DNA from: Melitaea cinxia
Taxonomy: Eukaryota > Arthropoda > Insecta > Lepidoptera > Nymphalidae
Assembly: GCF_905220565.1 (NCBI RefSeq)
Contig: NC_059396.1
Span: 10,575,206-10,639,205 of the forward strand
Direction of reading: 5' to 3'
Length of the DNA stretch: 64,000 nucleotides
Shown here: positions 47,265 to 58,794 of the stretch, piece by piece
Position numbering within the stretch: the first letter of the stretch is position 1
Layout: each line of letters starts with the position of its first letter
The notes under the pieces: model-generated
The model's input: only the letters and a program-made list of their open reading frames with translations
What the model was told of the DNA's origin: nothing
Databases searched by the model: none
Program-made: the position numbers and the translations under genes

Positions 47265-47655
47265 AAAGGCAAAAACGGAACCCTTATACGATTACTTTAT
47301 TGTCCGTCTGTCTGTCAATACCCTTTTTTCTGAGGAACGCGTGGAGGTATTAAGCTGAAAATTATATCAAATACTCAGGTCTACTTTCCCTTGGAGTTGT
47401 GAAAAAAGTAAACTTTTAATCCAACGCAGTCAAAAGATACAGCCGTTTATGCTGCAAAAATTTGATACTCGTAAAGGAATCAAAACCTACAGGGTACACT
47501 TGAAACTTGGTGCGAAGCAACGTATTATAGCATAGATATAGGAAAAATGGCTAAAAGCATAAATTTCTAGTTACATCATATGATAAAAATATCTTTAATA
47601 ATTTTTGTACGGAACCCTCGGTGCGCGAGTTCATCTCGCACTTGGTTTTTTTCGG
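47265..47655 (+). repeat. dispersed repeat, ACGGAACCCT type
   Basis: Begins AAAAACGGAACCCTTATACG...GTCCGTCTGTCTGTC and ends TACGGAACCCTCGGTGCGCG, CATCTCGCACTTGGTTTTTT. These two blocks mark a common lepidopteran non-coding repeat; the shared ACGGAACCCT lies near both ends in direct orientation. Confidence 0.6.
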
Positions 47656-48174
47656 TATGATGTCAATTAATTCAGTTTACATTTACGATAAAAATTTGAG
47701 AGCTGGATTGAATAAACGCCACAAGTGATTAAATCTGCGCATGGTAAATAGGTACTATAAATAAAAAAAAGTTCTTCTATTTTTACTAAAACCAATATTT
47801 TATTAGACAGATTTACTAATATCGATGGAGAATAATAATCAACTATTGAATGCAAAGTAGTTCTAAAACATTTTTAAATTAACAGCATCAAAACATCCGG
47901 AAAATTTGAAGTAATCATAAGTACCTACTGATTTGTTGTTTTGATTAACGATGCTTTATCAAAATACGCGAAGACGAAAAAATTAAGTCACAATAGTTGA
48001 TTTGGTTCATATTTTCGCCTAAATATATAAATAAGTTAACAAGCTTATCTTATTATTTAAACAATAGACTTATGATTTTCACGATTTTCAAATCTTCATT
48101 GACATGGCTTTTAGTATTAGAGGCTTTTCAGCTATAAAATGGTTAAAAATATTACTTTTTTTTCCTATGTACGA

Positions 48175-48468
48175 TTCATCATCATCATCATCATCATCAT
48201 CATTACAGCCTATACAGTCCACTGCTGGACATAGGCCTCCACAAGTTTACGCCAAAAATAACGTGAACTCATGTGTTTTGCCCATAGTCACCACGCTGGG
48301 CAGGCGGGTTGGTGACCGCAGTACTGGCTTTGTCGCACCGAAGACGCTGCTGCCCGTCTTCGGCCTGTGTATTTCAAAGCCAGCAGTTGGATGGATATCC
48401 CGCCATCGGTCGGCTTCTTAAGTTCCAAGATGATTGCGGAACCTTGTTATCCCTTAGTCGCCTATGTA
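48175..48468 (+). repeat. Repeat C copy 4 with ATC microsatellite
   Basis: An ATC tract (48178-48203) leads into TTACAGCCTATACAGTCCAC and the same body as 33846, truncated at GTTATCCCTTAGTCGCC. Confidence 0.85.
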
Positions 48469-48682
48469 CGATTAAAATAACTAATAAAATTTTAATGAAT
48501 CCAAGTGTGGTTCTTGCATAAATAATCGATTTTAAGATAACTGTACATTTAAAAAGTTCTGTCATGTTTAATGAAAACTTTTTTACGCTTTCCAAAACTA
48601 ATTTTATATAAGATACTTAAGAAGTTTTACTTTAAGTGGTTTAAAAGATGTAAGATACTAAAGATGTATTTCCTTGTTTCAG

Positions 48683-48720
48683 TTTGTAAATATATCTGTC
48701 ACAACGGTTGCGAAAGCAAG
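48683..48720 (+). CDS. tensin-like gene: C1-domain exon, second half
   Basis: Acceptor CTTGTTTCAG and consensus donor AAG|GTATGT bracket a 38-nt exon, phase 1 to 0. With the last base of the previous exon it encodes VCKYICHNGCESK, completing the C1 pattern CRVC-x4-H-x2-C; the final cysteine should fall seven residues later, in the next exon. The exact fit of phase and zinc ligands across 7.8 kb is strong evidence that both exons belong to one gene. The phase-0 end is shared with the alternative start exon ending at 61877. Confidence 0.85.
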
Positions 48721-49224
48721 GTATGTATATGATTTACTTTAAATATGTTTGTTTTTATTCTGAGTTATTTACAGTTTTTATAGCACTGTTAAACTAATAA
48801 GTCATTTAAATTGTATTCGTTCAGACGTCATACCGATTACAAGGGCAATCATATGAATAAAAACAACAAATTATTGAAGTTATATTTCTTTTGGTGCGTT
48901 ATTGAAAAATTATGTGGATAAATTTTTACGATGCGCGCGCACACCGTCACGAAAACAAATGACACCAAGTTAGCAAATGAAGTATAACTTCTTACGTGCG
49001 TACATAAACACATTTTATTTATTTATTACTTTTTCATTTTTTATCAAATCTCATTCGACATTATATTTTGTTAAAAGCGTGTTTTCATAATTTTAAATAT
49101 AATATAATTTACTTGAATGTCAAATGGGAATAAGTAGGTATAAAATAAATTAAAAATACGCTTTTATTTTAACTTTTTCTAATTTTAGATTATATCATGT
49201 TCACTTGTGTAATATTGACTAACT
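48721..49224. other. non-coding, intron
   Basis: AT-rich; no feature seen. Confidence 0.5.
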
Positions 49225-49560
49225 GACGCGTCAGCGCAAAGGTCACAGCATTGGTTGGTGGCTGTTGCGCTTGGGTTTGATCCCCGCACATAACAAACAT
49301 TTGTATTAGCCATATAGATGTGAGCCGTGGCCTTACCGTGCCGTTCTTGTAGGTCTACCCACCGTGTCTTGGAGAGCACGTTAAACCGTCGGTCCCGGTT
49401 TTTACCATGTAACTACTTATACACCTGATAGCGACTGTTACCTATTCATAGTAGGGAATATAGGTATCCACCAACTCGCATTACCGCACCCGGTGGATTA
49501 AGCTCTAATCCTACGCCTACATGGAGAAAGAAGCCTTTAGGAATATTACAGGCTGAAGCG
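49225..49560 (+). mobile_element. SINE B copy 4
   Basis: Head with CGTCAGCGCAAAGGTCACAG and a B box GGGTTTGATCCCCGC, then GGAGAGCACGTTAAACCGTC and GGAATATTACAGGCTGAAGC at the tail. Diverged but full length. Confidence 0.8.
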
Positions 49561-49653
49561 TAATATGTAAAAAAAATCATAAAAAAATAATACTTTTAAT
49601 ATAATAGAGGTACTTATAATTAGACAGTAATATACACAGACACAGTATCGAAG

Positions 49654-49762
49654 ACGATCTATTGCAATTGACAATTATTATTGATTGAAAATTGCAATAG
49701 ATCGTTTACGAGTGTCATCTAAGTCATTGTCAATTGCATTTTCGTAATTGAATGCAATTGAC
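49654..49762. repeat. two consecutive hairpins built on TTGCAATT/CAATTG
   Basis: ACGATCTATTGCAATT (49654-49669) pairs perfectly with 49690-49705; 24 bp further GTCAATTGCATT (49729-49740) pairs perfectly with 49751-49762. The CAATTGAC-type words recur between them, so the two hairpins probably share an origin. Confidence 0.65.
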
Positions 49763-50248
49763 GGATACTTTAATTAACGCCATCGACCTTTGCGATTTAA
49801 AGTAGCAATTGTATTCATTATCGATTTTTTTTTCAAAAAAAGAGCGTGTATACATTAATAAGGATTTTGAAATGGATCAACTATTATCAATTGCAAAAAG
49901 TGTCTCGAGAGCGTTAATACGTAGAATCATAGTAATTGAAATGCGCATGGGACATAATATTAGGTACAAATTAACAAAATTAAATGTAATTGATAATAAC
50001 GTATTTAATTACATAATTATTCACATTAACTATCCAAACTAAACTTCAAAGCAATAACGATGTAATGGAAAATAGTGACATCTATCTTACAATTGTGTCC
50101 ATTATAGTTTGTTATGGATAACGTCATCAACTCTTGCGCAATATTTCGTGACATGATCACGCGATTTAGCCAACGTCTACTAGATGGCGCTTTTAGACAT
50201 CTGTCGAAAGTAGAGCTTTACAGATTTATAGAATTTACTACATATATC

Positions 50249-50673
50249 CAGTGGCGGATTTACTTGTAGGCTGAGTAGGCTGTGCGGCAAACTGCAGGAA
50301 GCGACAGATTATGCATAGTTTATTTTTAAAACAAGATTATATAGATACAGAAAAGAAATAGACATTCCCCACAATTTTTATACAATAATGGATAACTATA
50401 AGAAGGTCTGCCAAAACATATTTTCCCTTGTTTCGATTTTTTTATCGAATTATGGAATAGGCGGCCTAAAAACAAACGCGACTAGTACTTAGCCGTTTTT
50501 CAGGTGGTTGTGACGACCACCTTTTTAAGGGTTGGATCCGTGCTTGACTGTACTCCTACTAGGAAATAGGGGTTTTTAAATTCAGAGGTCACTACGGGCG
50601 GCAAAAATTAAATAGCCTTCTGGCGGCAAAAATTAAATAGCCTACTGGCGGCAACTTTATAAATTTGCCACTG
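50249..50673. mobile_element. non-autonomous hAT element with 8-bp target duplication
   Basis: Inverted ends CAGTGGCGGATTTAC (50249) and its decayed partner ATAAATTTGCCACTG (50659-50673). An exact 8-bp duplication CATATATC flanks it (50241-50248 and 50674-50681), the hAT signature. The interior is non-coding, with a partial duplication of CTGGCGGCAAAAATTAAATA near 50596-50640. Confidence 0.85.
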
Positions 50674-51014
50674 CATATATCGATAGGTATATTTATAGAG
50701 ATCACTATGTGTATAGGTACTATACAGATATCTCGGAGCATGATTATATATGTACTTACAATTATATTTGGGTGATTTCTTTTCCTTTTAACCGAATTAG
50801 AAAAGGGGAAGGTTCGCAATTCATCTGTTTTTTTTTAAACGGTTTTATTTAGCTCACCCCGTTTGTTTTATTTTTTATTTATTATTTATTCTTGGGTCAA
50901 ATTTAGTAATTCAAATTTCACCCTCTTCCTGTCAACCGATTAATCTGAAATTTTGTATACACTTTGGATTTTGGTGACAATACAATTATGTTTATTCATT
51001 ATCATTATAAATTC

Positions 51015-51610
51015 AAGATGGCCGCCGCTACAAAATGGCGGTTAATTTATGTTTTATTAATCCCATCAATATGGGTATCAAATGAAAGGGCTCAACAAGC
51101 AGAATACAATATACTATAAAAAATTGAAATCCAAGATGGCGGCCGCTACAAAATGGCGGATAACGTAGGTTTTATCAATCCCATCAATATGGGTATCAAA
51201 TGAAAGGGCTCAACAAGCAGAATACAATATACTATAAAAAATTGAAATACAAGATGGCGGCCGCTACAAAATGGCGGATAACGTAGGTTTTATCGATCCC
51301 ATCAATATGGGTATCAAATGAAAGTGCTCAACCAGTATAATCAATGTACTATATAAAATTAAAATCAAAGATGGCGGCCTCTACAAAATGGCGGATAACT
51401 TAGATTTTATCAATCCCATCAACATGGGTATCAAATGAAAGGTCTCAACAAGTAGAATACAATTTACTATGCAAAATTGAAATCTAAGCTGGCCGCCGCT
51501 ACCAAATGTCTGATAACAATTTTTTATCAATCCCACCAATATGGGTATCAAATAAAAGGGCTTGACAAGAAGAATACAGTGCACTATACAACCTCAATAT
51601 TTAAGATGGG
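51015..51610. repeat. 118-bp tandem array with AAGATGGCGGC motifs
   Basis: Five units plus a partial one; AAGATGG (or AAGCTGG) recurs at 51015, 51133, 51251, 51368, 51486 and 51603, a period of 117-118 bp. Each unit holds AAGATGGCGGCCGCTACAAA, ATGGCGG, CCCATCAATATGGGTATCAA and CAACAAGCAGAATACAAT. Confidence 0.9.
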
Positions 51611-51673
51611 CCTTGCAATAATGAAGCACTAAATGAATTAAACAGAATGCGAAATAAAAACTAAAAACTAGAA

Positions 51674-52437
51674 AATAAAAATAGGTAAAAAAACTTTTTA
51701 AGTTAAACGGTTTTATGTTAAACATACATTGCAATATTTAAGATAAATGTACTAAAAACCAAAAAATAATAAAATAGATACAGTCGTGGGAATTATAAAC
51801 ATATGCATAGACTAGACTAAAATAAAACCGTGGGGCACGTCAATTGTCTACAAATTATCGACTTAATGTGCGATAGAAGAATCGTTTAATTCGTCGTTAA
51901 AATAGGCAGTTGGCCCGCAGACGGTGAGGAAATTACTTACTATTTTCTTGCTCATGGAAATTCCAATAGTTATACACTCCATGTAAATAAAAGAGATGTT
52001 TCAACTAGTTTATCGTTGGACATTCACACTGCTGGCTGGCGAGGAATCGTTTCACTGCTCGTAGTTTGTCTTTAATCGACAAAACATATGATAAAAGTAC
52101 TACTCGCTCACCACTATGAAACCCTAAAACTCGCTTATAATCGAGCTTGCTAGCTTGTTTTCACATTCTAGCCCTACTTATCACACGTCCATCTTTGTCG
52201 GTTGAACAACTGCCTAATTATAGTGTAACATTACAAAACAAACATTTTAATCAACGATTGTAGACAATTGACGTGCCCCACGGTTTTATTTTAGTCTAGT
52301 CTATGCATATGTTTATAATTCCCACGACTGTATCTATTTTATTATTTTTTGGTTTTTAGTACATTTATCTTAAATATTGCAATGTATGTTTAACATAAAA
52401 CCGTTTAACTTAAAAAAATTTTTTACCTATTTTTATT
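51674..52437. mobile_element. MITE-like element with 180-bp inverted repeats
   Basis: Arms 51674-51853 and 52258-52437 are near-perfect inverses (AATAAAAATAGGTAAAAAA..., GATACAGTCGTGGGAATTAT, AAACCGTGGGGCACGTCAAT). The 404-bp centre is non-coding. Target duplication unclear. Confidence 0.75.
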
Positions 52438-52681
52438 CATGCGTGCTCCCTCATAACTTATTACTGGAGGTACCGATTTTGATTACTCTTTTTTTTTAAA
52501 CCAAAAGCTGGTGCTTGTCATTTGAAATCCAACACGTACTTTTTGAACTATCCCTAAATAATGCGTATTTAATTGACCGTATTATTGCCTACCTATGTCG
52601 TATCACTTGTTGATATAGTTGATTTTTTTTCGTTTAAGAGCAAACACAATTACGAGTATAACCATATACAACCAACATATA

Positions 52682-52719
52682 TATAGAATGTTTCGCTTTG
52701 CGTAGCGAGACATTCTATA
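52682..52719. repeat. 16-bp hairpin TATAGAATGTTTCGCT
   Basis: 52682-52697 pairs with 52704-52719 with one mismatch around TTGCGT. A short dispersed-looking dyad right after the end of Repeat A copy 7. Confidence 0.6.
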
Positions 52720-55011
52720 TCTATGAGTATAACATACTATAATGGGTTATAGTGGCCATGACGGCAGAAGACTGTGTTGATCGTTAAAATCCTCGAATTC
52801 AAACCAACTTGAGGATTTTATGAGAAGATATTTGATTCTATTAGATTTTTAATTATTATTGGAACTCCATACTTAAATTTTAAGTTTTGTTGTATTAAAT
52901 TTAAATCTTAAATTGACATATCGATATCATATTTTTACAGCCTTCAAACAAAGATTAATTTTTAAAGTAAGTCAAGTAATTTTATTGACGAGTGGAAAAA
53001 GGAAATATTACTTACTTTATTTCAAGTTAATGTCATGAATATGAAAAAAAATGTGGCTTTAGATTTATTTTAAATTATTCATAGAATAGCGGAAATACTC
53101 TAGTTGTCCACGTTTAGCCAGCAGCGAGGTACGAGTAGATGGCGATCAGCCCCTGTCCGCCCGTCACGTTTGCATTGTTTGCAGACTGTTCTAAATTGGA
53201 TACATTATACAAAATATTATCATAATCCTGTGTGATATTTTACTATACATGCAGCATGCTTACTGTTTATAAGATATTAAATTTATCTACTCACTGTTTG
53301 TTGTTGAAAACAAAAGTCTTTCTCTAAGGGTTAGAGGTATTAAATTAAATGAATAATTTAGGCTTAGTAAATATTTTATTTATACTAGAACAATAGGTGA
53401 TAAAAAATTTATTTGACTTTACTGACTGATATTTAGTTAAAAACTCGAAGTAGTGATTATGCGTTTGCTTCAAGCAACACCCTATAAATCATATTCTATA
53501 AATCATATAATCATATACAAAACTGACGATCACCAAAAAAACTCGTGACGGCTTACAAATATAATACTTGAAACTAGATCGATCGAGATATAAAATAATT
53601 TTAAACAGAAAGTACGGGCAGATGTATTTGTATAAATAAATCTATTTTCGTCAAAGCAGATGTACAAAACACATTGCAACTCATCGAATATTATGAAGAA
53701 TTAGGAATTTAATAATAAATGGATTCCAAATACGGAATAAAGTAATGATATTACATGATTATGAACTGTTTTCCATTATGATGATATTACTGTGTATACC
53801 TTATGTGTATACCTTAGCATCTTTCAAATTATTTGTTCCTATCATATATATATTTTTATAACAAGTTGGTACAGTTTTCATCTAGTTCATATCTAGTTCA
53901 TACCATAAAAAAAGAGAGTTCACTCTGTGTGGGGTGTATAAAAATGTATTTCATTATGTAGGTTTATGTTTCTCTTAGATTCATGCACTAGGTACTTTAC
54001 CCCGAGTTCATATCATCTCTCACTACCATGGGTTGATAGGTAGAGATCTCTTTTATTTAGAGATAAGTTCGCCCTTGTAAACTTCCTTTGTAATGAAAAT
54101 TATAAAATTATATGTATATTGTAATAGTTGATCTTTCGTTTGTTGGGACATTTATGATTGCTTTTTGCTATTCCATTCGAAACATCCTGCAGAATAAGTA
54201 AATATGATATCAAATTGTTTCATATACTATATATCTAACATAGCTGAGTTTTCAGCTTTCAAGTCCTTATTTTGTCTTTAAAATTCAACTCTTGTCGGAT
54301 GTTAAAGAAAAAATATTGTGACAAAATAATTATGCTTATGTATTAAAAAAGATATTAATTAGGTGTGTGTTGACATAAGAAAATTTCTCTGTTTGTAACA
54401 CTTACGCATTTACGATATGTTTTAATCGTTTGTCTATTTAGATTTTAGAGTTACTTCTCACGAGCAGATAGCTGTGCCTTTACTACAAAAATAATAAAAA
54501 AAGAACTATGACAGACTTCTTAGGTATCTAGCCTAGAATTTTGAATTAATCCAATACCCTGGGGTGGGAACTAGACCATACTGGAGTGGGCACAGCCCGC
54601 CCGGCCTCCCTTTTATATTTGCCTATGGATTTAGTACATTCAATTACAAAGCCAACGTGAATTCGAAACCACATTTGTGTTTTAATATTGGCTCATCTCA
54701 TTATTAAAATCACACACCTGTTACAAAATTACTTTATATGACATATTCACGTAACACGCACATTTCATTTTATAAATTTTATTTCAATGTCTTCGGTAAG
54801 TATTTAACTTTTTAATGCCTTCAGTGGATTTATTACTTTGTTTGTAAGATTAGAATCTTACATACAAAATATTTTTAGAAACAAACTCAGCGTGATCAAA
54901 TGTCAAACTTAAAGATTTTTTCTATCGATCTTATTTCTAAAAGTTCGAAATAACTAAACTATAACTTGTCAGAAACTTATGCTAAATTTTCCTCAACTTA
55001 GGCTTAGGGGA
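52720..55011. other. non-coding, no gene seen
   Basis: AT-rich intron. A CpG-richer patch near 53105-53180 and a GC-rich decayed repeat at 54555-54605 are the only departures. Confidence 0.4.
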
Positions 55012-55066
55012 AAGAGGCCTATGCCCAGCAGTGGGATATTACAGGCTGAAGCGTAAATATTTTTAG
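55012..55066 (+). repeat. SINE B 3'-tail fragment
   Basis: GGGGAAAGAGGCCTATGCCC and AGCAGTGGGATATTACAGGC: the last 55 bp of SINE B, the best-preserved tail in the window. Confidence 0.85.
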
Positions 55067-55479
55067 TTTATAGGTATTGAACACTTTTTATATAATTTAA
55101 TATGCATAAATTATCGTTTTTAATCACGCCATGAACGGAACCCTATTAAAGTTCATCTATAACTGAGTTTTTGTTTTATGAACAATATCTGTTATTAGGG
55201 GTTCCCTAATGTATTTTGATATTGATAGTTAGAAATCACGAACGCCACTTACGAGACCGTTACTTACTCTTCAAATGTAAATTGGATCGTAAAAATCTCA
55301 TAAATTCTCCACGGAGTGTAGGAGGACGACATTCGAGTACTTTGTATTTTACACTTATCGATGATAAAACAATATGTACGACAATAAATAATCAAAAAAG
55401 GAAATAAAATTCTACAAGAGCGTCGCGATTATTCGACAGATATGGTGTTTCGTGAATCGAACGAAATATCGCATTTTAC

Positions 55480-56100
55480 TTTTTAACCGACTTCCAAAAA
55501 AGGAGGAGGTTCTCAATTCGACTGTATTTTTTTTTTTTTTTTTTTTTATGTATGTTACATCAGAACTTTTGCCCGTGTGGACCGATTTCGACAAATTTTG
55601 TTTTAATCGAAAGGTCGTGTGTGCCAATTGGTCCCATTTAAATTTATTTGAGATCTAACAACTACTTTTCGAGTTATATCTAATAATGTGTTTTTACTTG
55701 ACGCTTTTTTCGTCGACCTACGTTGTATTATACCGCATAACTTTCTACTGGATATACCGATTTTGATAGTTCTTTTTTTGTTGGAAAGGGTATATTCCTA
55801 GTTTGGTACCGTGATAAGGAAACTAGGATCTGATGATGGGATCCCAGAGGAATCGAGGGAAACTCTCGAAAATCCGTAATAACTTTTTACTGGGTGTACC
55901 GATTTTGATAATTTTTAATTTAATCGAAAGCTGATATTTGTCATGTGGTCACATATAAATTTTATTGAGATCTGATAACTACTTTTTGAGAAATCTTTGA
56001 TAACGCGTAGTTACTTGACTATTTTTTCGTCGATCTACGTTGTATTACTCGTCGATGTAATTGAAGTCGGTTTTTTTTCGTTTGCGAGCAAACACAATTA
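55480..56100 (-). repeat. Repeat A copy 6 (full length)
   Basis: TTTTTAACCGACTTCC at the left, GCGAGCAAACACAATTA at the right; near-identical inverse of copies 3 and 5. Confidence 0.92.
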
Positions 56101-57385
56101 TATTTCCGCCGTGTTCCTATAGTGCCTCGTTCAAAGTAAATAACATTATAGACAGTGACGTAGTAAAATATAAATAAAATAAAAATGAATAATTGTTTAA
56201 CCAAACAACAAGTTTATAGATATGTTTTTTTTTTTGCGAAAATATCTTTATATAGGTCGGAAGTTGTTTACTAAACAATACGTAAAAAACTATATGGATG
56301 TTATGAAATCTTATGATACTTACTACATTATTTAGGAAATCATAAAAACTGCTTCACTTATTTCGTTGAAGGTTACTTTAAAAAAAATTAACAAGTAATT
56401 TATTCCAGTTTGAATATATATACCTATATTTTTTATCTTCAGTGACATTATGGAAACCTTTATAATTGTAGAAATAACTTATAACTCAAAAAATTAAACT
56501 TAAAATTTGCAATGATATACGGTGGTTCTCGCTAGCCGCACGCATCCGACTTTGATTAATGTTCAGTCGATAAATCGGATAAGATTACCCAGAATGAATT
56601 TCGAGCCTGTGCGACTACATCACCCAAATAATAAAGTTAACAAAACGTGAAATGATCGTGATTTATTCTGGTTTTTATGATACCACATTCAAGCGAGGAA
56701 CTTTTTAGTAATACCTTTCTGTTTGCCAGATTGGTCTTGAAGGAATGGTTCGTTTGTACGTTGATGCTCGATTCGTGCTTTAGCTTTTGAACGTAACTAT
56801 TTTCTTCGAAAGTTATTCATTTACTTTAGTAATATATTAATAATACTTTATATATTGAGACATATTAATAATACTTCTACAATTATAATGTGACAAATAT
56901 TTCATTACGATAAAGTGAGATGTAGTCATAGGAGTGTCATTGAGCGATACGCGAGAGCCGGTAAGTAGCGTTAACCGCAGTGGAGTCAACAATCTAACTT
57001 TGACGTCATCGGGTACTAGAAATTAAATATTTATAACGAATATCGTAATCAATCCATGAAAACAAAACACCATTACTGAAAGAAATCATAAGTTTTAAAA
57101 TGTACTAAACAAACAATTGATTAAAATTGTTAGTATCATATATATAATTACGTTATGTTTTAGCAACTTTTTGAAGCACTTGGAGATATGTAGTGAGATT
57201 TTAAACTATGGCACACAATATCACGTGTATTTATTTTGCAAAATATATCGAAATCTATCTTTAAATATGTACTTGTATGTAAACAGATTTGTTTAATTTT
57301 AGAAAATTAAACATCGTGTTACAAATTTCCTGACAAGACATTAAGGTTGCAAGGTTATTGTTTTCTTTAAACGACATTAAAACAG
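56101..57385. other. non-coding, no feature seen
   Basis: AT-rich, apart from a GC-richer 56520-56610 stretch without a supported frame. Confidence 0.4.
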
Positions 57386-57868
57386 GTGGTTTCTCAATTC
57401 GACCTATAACTATATATATATTAGCTGACTCCGCAAACGTTGTTTTGCCCTATATAATTTTAACCCCCCATTCCCCTCTCTCCCTTATAACTTAGGGGTA
57501 TGAAAAATAGAGGTTGGCCGATTCTCAGACCTACCCGATATGCACACAAAATTTCATAAAAATCGATCCAACCATTTCGGAGGAGTATTTTAACTAACTT
57601 TGTGACAAGAGAATTTTATACATAATATATATATAATTATGTTTTTTTTTTTATGTGTGTTCGCGGATAACTTCGTCATTGACGTACCGATTTTAATGAT
57701 TATTTTTTTGTTGGAAAGGAGATATCCCAAGGGAATCGAAGGAACCTTCGAAAATCGTAGTGGTGACTGGTCCGTTTGTTAATTTTTTTCGTCTACTTAC
57801 GTTGTGTTACTTGTCGATGTAATTTATTGAAGTCGGTTTCTTTCACTTGCTAGCAAACAATCATTTTG
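57386..57868 (-). repeat. Repeat A copy 8, diverged, with a nested repeat
   Basis: GGTGGTTTCTCAATTCGACC at the left; ACGTACCGATTTTAATGATT, GTTGGAAAGGAGATATCCCA and CTTGTCGATGTAATTTATTG at the right, ending near CACTTGCTAGCAAAC. Its interior resembles the deleted copy 2. A second dispersed repeat (57415-57630) sits at the GACCTATA position. Confidence 0.7.
57415..57630 (+). repeat. dispersed repeat nested in Repeat A copy 8
   Basis: TTAGCTGACTCCGCAAACGT, TTTTAACCCCCCATTCCCCT, ACACAAAATTTCATAAAAAT, CGATCCAACCATTTCGGAGG. TATATATA is present on both sides, a possible target duplication. Confidence 0.6.
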
Positions 57869-58465
57869 GTTTAGAAATTGCATGTTAAACTAAAAATAAA
57901 TACACGTGATAGGTATCTCACAAGAGCGCCCACCCGCTCATTGTGATATTTTGCCGGACCTCTCCCCCCTTTTGAGTATTACGTGATTAATGGAGGACCG
58001 ATTAACTAATAGATTGACTTAAATATTTGTGCTATTAATTACTATTTCAATTAAGATGCGAGTGAAAATAACGACAGTGACAATGTTACGTAAAGTATTT
58101 GAGGTTTGAACAGAGATTGTAAACGTTTGGGGTATGTGGGAGGCTGGAACGACCGGTGCCGGCTCACGCTTCACAGGTCGCAATATAGCAGCGCGGGTGC
58201 AAAATGTTAATGAGGAGGCCGCTTGCACACCGAAATTACTGGGAAAAGGTGCTCGAATGTTACTCGAAATTTGATGAATGAACTCGACGTATACTTTGTA
58301 AATGTTTTTAAACAGCATCAATTTTATTATAATTTACACTAAGTAAATTCTATTAGAATCGTTTCATAAGAAATAGGTATTGTTTTGTGTTTGTAGGTTT
58401 AATTAGATATAGCTACAAACATTTAAAATATGTGAAAGTCTAAAATTTTTTTTTACTATTTATCT
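57869..58465. other. non-coding, no gene supported
   Basis: A minus-strand 100-codon ORF (58019-58321) spans a GC-richer patch at 58120-58230, but shows no recognisable domain or splice context. Confidence 0.35.
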
Positions 58466-58633
58466 TCTATATATATAAAAATGAATGTTTGTCTGTATGT
58501 CCTTTATAGAATAGTAAACAATGCTTTTGATCATATCATGATCTTCAGCAAAGTGTTCTGCATGAGCCAACAAAGATTCCTGAGTTGGTACAACCAAAAA
58601 AAAAACATAGCAACGCGCGCAGCGAACAGCTAG
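58466..58633 (+). mobile_element. short Helitron-like element, copy 2
   Basis: Starts TCTATATATATAAAAATGAA and ends GCAACGCGCGCAGCGAACAG followed by CTAG and a T. About 80 percent like the copy at 20075 by eye. TC start, CTAG end and a 3'-flanking T fit Helitron rules; the 5' flank is T rather than the usual A. Confidence 0.55.
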
Positions 58634-58794
58634 TTTTGAATAAATACTACAATGAAAAGCGGATGCATAGTAAAAAAATTCTAGAGTCGATCGATACATT
58701 TCTATCACTTATAATTATTTTTACTTGTATTGCAAGATTTTTAATTTATGACATGACATCTTATTACGAAAAATCATTTTAAAAAGCATTCTAT

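Larger units (their letters stand above)
40906..48682 (+). other. 7.8-kb intron of the tensin-like gene
   Basis: Runs between the two C1 exons (donor GTGGGT, acceptor TTGTTTCAG). The flanks (40906-41778 and 46873-47264) are AT-rich with no feature seen; ORFs at 40996-41271 and 46833-47117 have no coding character. The rest is a nested mariner element and three dispersed repeats. Confidence 0.75.
50787..52656 (-). repeat. Repeat A copy 7: long, diverged form
   Basis: Opens TTTTAACCGAATTAGAAAAG...AGGTTCGCAATTC and closes TTTTTTTTCGTTTAAGAGCA AACACAATTA, both decayed Repeat A ends. The 3' part (ATTACTGGAGGTACCGATTT...GATAT AGTTG) also aligns. At 1.87 kb it is three times the usual length: it contains a 118-bp tandem array and a 764-bp inverted-repeat element. 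Confidence 0.6.

Noticed and set aside
49809..50042. 77-codon plus-strand ORF
   Set aside because: AT-rich codon use identical to flanking DNA, no domain, no splice support.
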